From Lytechinus variegatus (taxonomy: Eukaryota > Echinodermata > Echinoidea > Temnopleuroida > Toxopneustidae), in the NCBI RefSeq assembly GCF_018143015.1, contig NC_054741.1:50421048-50485047 (forward strand): a DNA stretch of 64,000 nucleotides, read 5' to 3'. Below, one piece after another: positions 33,501 through 42,500 of this stretch. Under the pieces are notes generated by a model, which saw only the letters and a list, made by a program, of their open reading frames with translations, had not been told where the DNA came from and ran no database searches. The position numbers and the translations under genes are program-made. The number at the start of each line of letters is the position of its first letter. Position 1 is the first letter of the stretch.

Positions 33501-36500
33501 AGATTTTACATTGCAACGAAGAAGCTACATTGTAGTAAGAGTGGTGATCAGATTTTACATTGGAACGAAGAAGCTACATTGTAGTAAGAATGGTGATCAG
33601 ATTTTACATTGGAATGAAGGAGGTACATTGTAGTAAGAGTGGTGATCAGATTTTACATTGGAACGAAGAAGCTACATTGTAGTAAGAATGGTGAACAGAT
33701 TTTACATTGGAACGAAGAAGCTACATTGTAGTAAGAGTGGTGATCAGATTTTACATTGGAACGAAGAAGCTACATTGTAGTAAGAATGGTGATCAGATTT
33801 TACAATGGAACGAAGAAGCTACATTGTAGTAAGAATGGTTATCAGATTTTACATTAGAACGAAGAAGCTACATTGTAGTAAGAATGGTGATCAGATTTTA
33901 TAATGGAACGAAGAAGCTACATTGTAGTAAGAATGGTGATCAGATTTTACATTGGAATGAAGGAGGTACATTGTAGTAAGAGTGGTGATCAGATTTTACA
34001 TTGGAACAAAGAAGCTACATTGTAGTAAGAATGGTGATCAGATTTTACAATGGAACGAAGAAGCTACATTGTAGTAAGAATGGTGATCAGATTTTACATT
34101 GGAACGAAGAAGCTACATTGTAGTAAGAGTGGTGATCAGATTTTACATTGGAACGAAAAAGCTACATTGTAGTAAGAATGGTGATCAGATTTTACAATGG
34201 AACGAAGAAGCTACATTGTAGTAAGAATGGTGATCAGATTTTAACATTGGAACGAAGAAGCTACATTGTAGTAAGAGTGGTGATCAGATTTTACATTGGA
34301 ACGAAGAAGCTACATTGTAGTAAGAATGGTGATCAGATGTTACAATGGAACGAAGAAGCTACATTGTAGTAAGAATGGTGATCAGATTTTACATTAGAAC
34401 GAAGAAGCTACATTGTAGTAAGAATGGTGATCAGATTTTACAATGGAACGAAGAAGCTACATTGTAGTAAGAATGGTGATCAGATTTTACAATGGAATGT
34501 TTGTATTTTTCTCATATAGTATGTACATTATGAAGTTGAAGAAGCTAGTAAGAGTGGTGATCAGATTTTACACTGTCATGTTTTTATTTTCTCATATAGT
34601 ATGTACATTATGAAGTCGAATAAGGCAATAAGCTACATTGTAGTAAGAGTGGTGATCAGATTTTACATTGGAATGAAGAAGCTACATTGTAGTAAGAGTG
34701 GTGATCAGATTTTACAATGGAATGTTTGTATTTTTACCATATAGTATGTACATTATGAAGTTGAAGAAGCTAGTAAGAGTGGTGATCAGATTTTAAATTG
34801 TCATGTATGTATTTTTCTCATATAGTATGTGCATTATGAAGTTGAAGAAGCTAGTAAGAGTGGTGATCAGATTTTAAATTGTCATGTATGTATCTTTCTC
34901 ATATAGTATGTACATTATGAAGTTGAAGAATTTACATTGTGCGATGATCAGATTTTACACTGTAATGTTTGTATTTTCTCATATAGTATGTGCATTATGA
35001 AGTTGAAGAAGCTAGTAAGAGTGGTGATCAGATTTTAAATTGTCATGTATGTATCTTTCTCATATAGTATGTACATTATGAAGTTGAAGAAGCTAGTAAG
35101 AGTGGTGAGGAAGAGAAAGGTTCTGGTCCAGTAGCTCTACAAAGAATGAACAGTAAACTTGGTGCAAGTGTCATGACGCCCCCGCAGGTAAGCTCACAAA
35201 TCAATCTTTGGTCTTAAAAAAAAGAACAAAGCACAGACTGTGGACATGCTTGATTTCTTAGTGTGCATTACATCAATGCTACATGAATGAAAGGAGGCAA
35301 AGATTACAAAATATTTTGAGAAAATAGTAATAACTGGAAATAAATTTCTATTTATTCAACTGTCTTCTTGATTATTCACTTTCTAATTTTCTTCATAAAT
35401 GTATATATATGCACGCAAATACAGTGGTGCTAGACAATTAACAAACCCCAGGCGCATACGCAGGGGGGGGAATACAGGGGTTCCCCCCATGATTTTTTTT
35501 TTAACTTTTTCTTTTTTGCTTGCCTTTCAAATCTTTATTAAACTCAACCCCCCCTTTCAAAAATCTTGTGTACGTTACTGATGAACCCCACCAGAAAATG
35601 CACTTCTACATGCTGCGTGTTGAATGAAGACAACAATACTAGAATGTTCAGCAAGCCCAGAAAAACAAACTCTATTGACTTCGCAATTAAATATCTAAAA
35701 CATGGCAAAAACCTGAACACTTGAAATTCGTTCATTTTTCGGAGGGGTTCACTATTAAGCACCTCTGTGTATTCTAATTATTTCTACTGTCCCATTCCAC
35801 ATGGTTTTTATCTTTCTGTCACCTCTCTTTCTTCCTTTTTATTGTCCATCATCCTTCCCTTACCCAGTATATATGTGTGGTTATTTTCTTAATTTGTTAT
35901 GGTTTTCTTGTTTCTGTCTGGCTTTAGTGGATTCAGTGTGACCTGAGGAGCATGGATTTTGAAGTACTTGGAAAGTTCTCTGTGATCATGGCTGATCCAC
36001 CGTGGGATATCCACATGGAATTACCCTACGGAACTATGCAAGATGACGAGATGAGAAAACTCAATGTACCCATAATGCAAGATGAAGGCTTTCTCTTCCT
36101 CTGGGTCACAGGAAGGTCAGTTACCTTTCAACTAACAAAGTGACTTTCTGTAGTATATAAACTCAATGTTCCCACAATGCAGTTAGATGTAAGCTTTCTC
36201 TTCCTCTGGGTCACAGGAAGGTCAGTTACCTTTCAGCTCACATGATTTTCTGTAGTGTAAACTCAATAATCCCACAATGCAGTTAGAAGTAGGCTTTCTC
36301 TTCCTCTGGGTCACAGGAAGGTCAGTAACCTTTCAACTCACGAAGTGACTTTCTGTAGTGTAAACTCGAATGTTCCCACAATGCAGTTAGATGTAAGCTT
36401 TCTCTTCCTCTGGGTCACAGGAAGGTCAGTAACCTTTCAACTCACAAAGTGACTTTCTGTAGTGTAAACTCAATGTTCCCACAATGCAGTTAGATGTAAG

Positions 36501-39500
36501 CTTTCTCTTCCTCTGGGTCACAAGAAGATCAGGAACCTTTCAACTCACGAAGTGACTTTCTGTAGTGTAAACTCAATGTTCCCACAATGCAGTTAGATGT
36601 AAGCTTTCTCTTCCTCTGGGTCACAGGAAGATCAGGAACCTTTCAACTCAGGAAGTGACTTTCTGTAGTGTAATTTCAATGTCCCACAATGAAATTAGAT
36701 GAATTCTAGGTCACAGGAAGGTCAGTAATCTTTCAACTCAACAAGTGACTTTCTGTAGTGTAAACTTGAATGTTCCCACAATGCAGTTAGATGTAGGCTT
36801 TCTCTTCCTCTGGGTCACAGGAAGGTCAGTAACCTTTCAACTCACAAAGTGACTTTCTGTAGTTTATAAACTTAATGTTCCCACAATGCAGTTAGATGTA
36901 AGCATTCTCTTCCTCTGGGTTACAGGAAGGTCAGTTACCTTTCAGCTCACATGATTTTCTGTAGTGTAAACTCAATGTTCCCACAATGCAGTTAGATGTA
37001 AGCTTTCTCTTTCTCTGGGTCACAGGAAGGTCAGTAACCTTTCAACTCACGAAGTGACTTTCTGTAGTGTAAACTCAATGTTCCCACAATGCAGTTAGAT
37101 GTAAGCTTTCTCTTCCTCTGGGTCACAAGAAGATCAGGAACCTTTCAACTCAGGAAGTGACTTTCTGTAGTGTAATTTCAATGTATCCACAATGAAATTA
37201 GTTGAATTCTAGGTCACAGGAAGGTCAGTAACCTTTCAACTCACATGACTTTCTGTAGTGTAAACTTGAATGTTCACACAATGCAGTTAGATGTAAGCTT
37301 TCTCTTACTCAGGAAGATCAGGAACCTTTCAACTCAGGAAGTGACTTTCTGTAGTGTAATTTCAATGTACCCACAATGAAATTAGATTAATTCTAGGTCA
37401 CAGGAAGGTCAGTAACCTTTCAACTCACAAAGTGACTTTCTGTAGTTCAAACGTAACAACCAATATTCTGAAGTTACGTAAAATAGAATTTCAAAATTTA
37501 CCGTATTCTTGGGTTCTAATTTTTATTCATCCACCTACTTTAATGCTTGCTGGAGGCATTTTGTTTTCAGGCTGTCCTTTCATCTGTCTTGTTTGTGTTC
37601 TTGCAATATTTGAAATTTTTAGTGATCAACTTCAAACTTAGGCCAATGGTCTGATTAGATTTTTGGGTCTTGATGTAAAAATTCACAGAGGTCATTATAT
37701 ACATGTACATTGAAATATCTCATTTTCACGCTATAAAATCAAAGAACTGTTTTGAGAATTGGCATGTCATTGCAGAAGTTTTGTCTAAACTTTTTATTGC
37801 ATTGAATGAAATTTATTTGTATAGCCACTATCCACAATGTTTAATGTCGATATCACTTTATTACCAAAGAGCACCCTCTGTTGTTTCTGTGAATAACGGT
37901 TCACCAACGGTTCTGAAATATGAGTCTGTGAAATTTGTTTTGCAGATCATGGTATTGGCTAGGATCCAAATCGTTAGTACATCTGCCAATTCTTTGTTTT
38001 TTCATCAAGGAAAGGGGGATGGCAATATCTTCTCATGTGTCCACAATCTTGTTTTTTGTTTTTATAAATTTGGAATTCCTGTTCTCTAGAATTTCTCAAT
38101 TGTAAAGTTCATTCTATTTTCTTGGTTTTTAGTACTCTGATGGGTATCAATAAGGGAATTTATTACAAACCCAGGTCCTTGGCCTGTTTCATTTAAATGT
38201 ACAATCAATTTTCCATTTAAGCATATCAGTTAGCCTGGGATGGTATTCTGAGTCACTGCTCGGTCACGTATCATCTTTAGATGTGCAAGATAAAGATTTA
38301 TCACAGATAAAATTTCAAATTTTATCTGAGAGATAAAAAATTTTATCTGAGAGATAAAATTTAATCTCAGAATTCCAATTTCATTTGAAAAGATAAAATG
38401 AAATATGTTTAAGATAAAATGATTCTAAAATTCCACCCTGTTTAATATAAATTCTTTTGTGAACACATCATGAAGACCTTGGGCAATGCCACTTTGTATT
38501 GCCAGTATTCTAAGAAATGTTGCTCTTGATTCCTATGCTCATTCCAGAACATTCAAATCCACCTTTACACGACATATATGAAAGATATTTACAAGTGAAT
38601 AAAAGTATTTAGCCATATCCTCAGACCTCAGTCACATCAATTCCATCATTAACACTTTGACTTCTGAATTATTTCATTGCTCTGCGGGTCCGTTTACAAC
38701 CATCCCACTCATAACACTTTAACTTCTGAATTCGTCCATTGCTTTATAACATTGTAGAATGGGTCTGTTTATGTCCAACCCACCATTAACGCTTAAGCTT
38801 CTGAATTCTTCCATTGATTTAAAGCTTATTATAGAATGGGTCTGTTTATGTTTGTCTCACGTTTAACACTTAAACTTCTGAATCCTTTCATTGCTCTAAA
38901 CTTATAATAGAAAATCGGTCTGTTTACATGGGCAATGGGTTAAGACGCAAGTCCTTGGTAGAGTATTTACCTGAAGTGCTTTGCAATGACCCCTAGTTGC
39001 ACCCCCTTGAAGTAGGGATCTGTGCCATGTTGGAAGGGCTGTCAGCTGCAGAGTCCTCCTAATCCATCCCCGGGGAGTGCTACTTACCTTGACCTTTGAC
39101 CTTGGTTTCATCCCATAAACCCCTCTGTTTATCCTCCTACAGGTGTTCACTTCTTCATAAAATACACCATCCTTCATTTCTTAAGCTCTGTACATCAGAG
39201 CAAGAAGGGCTTTACATCATTCCTTTTACTCTGAATTTATTCCCTTCTTCCGCTCACCTGTTAGTGTGCTGGTGTTCTTTATTGGACTTTTTGAACAAAC
39301 ATTTTTTATAAAATTGCATTTTCTCAATTAAAATTTGAGTATCTTTAATGCAATCTCTGACATGTATTGCTATTCATAGAGATGAATGTAAACTAGTTAG
39401 ATAATAAATGTCAGTCAGAAGTGGCCAATAAAATTGCCATGTTTTAAGAACTTTGAAGTTGTATTGCTGCCACACTGAGATTCATTTGGCCCTTCAACCT

Positions 39501-42500
39501 GTACTAATAAATCATGAGCTGGTGTAAAAGTGTTGAAACCAGTAATATCATGACTTAAAAGAAGAAATCCAGGCAAGACAAGCACAATATTGGATTATAA
39601 AGAAGAAGAAGGACCAGGAGAAGAAGGAGAAGATGTTAGAACCTATATTTTCAATATCATTTTGAAACCTTTCTTCCAATGCAATAACTTTGTTGTTAAG
39701 AATTCAGGAATCATTAATTGGTGTTTCTATTGGGCCACAACACAGATTTGAAATGAGACCAGACCAATACTAGGACTGATGTCATTTGGTATTTGACTAT
39801 CAGAATGATTTAATTTTATTCAAAGAATATATTAACCTCTTATTCCCCTTCATGTGTATTGTTGATACATCACTACCTGTACATGACCATCACCTAATTG
39901 ATTCTCAAATAATAAAGTAATAAAGGCTTGTTTAAGACACACAATGACAAATCAAAATCATTATTTTGAATACAATCCGAATTGATTTCATTGAAAATGA
40001 AGAATGGTGTAGGTAGCTGTAAGTGGGTGGCTTTTACCGTTTTGCTCCCTAGATATTAATACCCCTGTTCCGTGAACATGACCCATTATCTCAAAGTCTC
40101 CCACGTGGGAGATTTATGATTAGTTTGGGTGTGAAGAGGAGAATCGGAGGTTTTATGACATACATTATTCTTTCTCAATAGACAGCTGAGATTTGTTCAC
40201 ACAAGTATATATTCTCCTCTAGATCTTGTTTTCCTACCTAACTCATTTTCTATTTTTGCTTTGCCCCCTCCCCAAATTCTACTTCTATTTTCTTTCAATT
40301 TTTTTTCAATTTAGATTTTTTTTCTTTCTTTTTATTATTACAGAGAGGGATGTATCTCTTTCAATCTCTCTGTTCTACTTGAGTTCTTCTTTGCATGGTG
40401 TCTTGAATAAAGCTGCTTTAGTTAAAATGTCAATTATCATTATAATTGCAGTAAGTTATACAGGAGCAGATTCAGGATTTTGAAATAGAGAGGGTGCAAA
40501 GAGCAAATTTGGAAATACATGTAAAAGGGGGGGGGGGCAGGTGATAATTTTGATAGATGTAGCCATATTCATATGTATGTTCAATGGGTTAGCCTCATTA
40601 GTAGATGCTGCTTGCACCCCTGCTGGGATCAAGGAGGTTAATAGACCCAATTGAAGGGATAAATGGGAGATGCATTTGAGGAGGAGTTGTTGATTACCTC
40701 GAAGGTTCAATGTCTTGAGGAGGAGAGATGGGGGGCAGCACTCGCATCAGACCTAATTTTCAGTTCTCTAGATACTCCAAGTGACAAAAGTTCATTCAGA
40801 AGCTCCCACCCTGCCCACAAGACCCCCGTTATGATACTTCTCAGTTCCCTAACCCTGCCAAAATTGTCCTGCATGAGCACCGCAAGGGAGAGCTGCATGC
40901 ATGGCTTCACAACTCCCTCTGCTAGCAGCTCCTTGTACCGCTAGCTATGCACAGCGGTAGCGTTCACCGTACCCACTGTACTGCAATTGTTCCATAGACC
41001 CTGTTTTTCACACTGCCCAGTATATATTTAGTTCCCAGGAACCCCTATTTTACCCTTGTGGTCAGTTCCTTAGACCCCCATTTCAGGGTTTCGTGAGGCA
41101 CACCCATCAAAATATAATTTGAGTGCCCCCATCCCCCTCCCCCGGGGGAGAGTTATTATGACCCTGGGATTCTGGTATACACAGGTTTATGACAGGTGTG
41201 TCTAGTTTGCCATCCTCCCTTGCTACCAATTAGTTGCCTTCACAAGGTGTAAGAGGTTAAATCATGAACTCAAGATGACCCAACCACGGGTGATTGTTGT
41301 GATATGCACATTTATGACACCTAACCCGGTAGGATGTAATTACAGAATACCACATGAGCAGGGCTCTGTTTACATCCCATTTGCTTTTCACACCATGTTA
41401 TTTGGAAATACAAATTGATTGTCAGACAAATGGTGCGATGCCGAAACTGGAGGTACAGGAAGTCGCACGTTTCGGCGCTTTGTTAGTTCTTGACATTATG
41501 TATTCCAAATCATGATGTGATCATGAACAATTTTCAACAAATCATAATCATGTCTCACTTTTACTGGATTAAAAGTTCATTAATGAATCATAATTCAATT
41601 ATGGGTAGTGTACTTTGTAAATGATGAACTAAAGATTTATCTTAATGATTATAGCTATCATTTTATCAAAAGTTAAACTACTTTTTTTTTGGTTTATCCA
41701 GAGCTATGGAGCTAGGTAGAGAGTGTTTACAGCTCTGGGGATACAAGCAAGTAGAAGAATTGATCTGGGTCAAGACTAATCAACTCCAGCGATTGATCAG
41801 GACGGGTCGTACTGGACATTGGCTCAACCATGGCAAGGAACATTGTTTGGTAAGATACTGTAGGTATTGGGGAACCTTGGGGCCCCTTAAAGTGCTTTCG
41901 TTCTGGTCAACAGATGCTTCTGCGACATCATTGAAATTGAATCATCAGCACATGCGTTGACTTTTTGGTTTTGTCGATCCGCTATTGTTTTCTACGACTG
42001 ATTTTTGGTAAATCATATGATAACTTTTCATTATGTCAATGAGAGTGAGTATGTCCTTGTCTTAAAAGCCAAAATGATTACCGTATTACATGGATGAAAA
42101 CACTTATTACCTCCAACAGACTAAAGTACCTGTCATTCAAAACATTTTTTTCAGTTGCCAGATGTTCTAGTTTAGTTTTTACACAAAGTAACACTATCAT
42201 TTGTCCCTTATACCAGTGGATAGCACTATTTTTCAGGGCCCCGTCTTACAAAGAGTTGTGATTGATCTGATCAATCGCAACTATGGAAAGCCAACAGAGT
42301 CAACATATAAAATGCATGTTTGTTCAAAAAAGTTTCTAGATATGATGTATATTCATTAATTTATCGATTTCTTGACAGTTTAGTGTTTTCTTTTTTGTTT
42401 TCAAAGGACATTTTGCAAATTTCCTTTTGAAAAAATGATGACACTAATGGATTTCCAAAGAGATACAATTGATTGGATTAATCGTAACTCTTTGTAAGAC

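Noticed and set aside
33375-34369. Open frames with repeated [12 protein letters not shown]-type peptides
   Set aside because: They read through the 49-bp array units in a frame that is not the METTL3 frame; they are by-products of the repeat length.
37703-38089. 128-residue open frame in METTL3 intron 9
   Set aside because: AT-rich, no family resemblance, no splice sites in the right places; likely chance.
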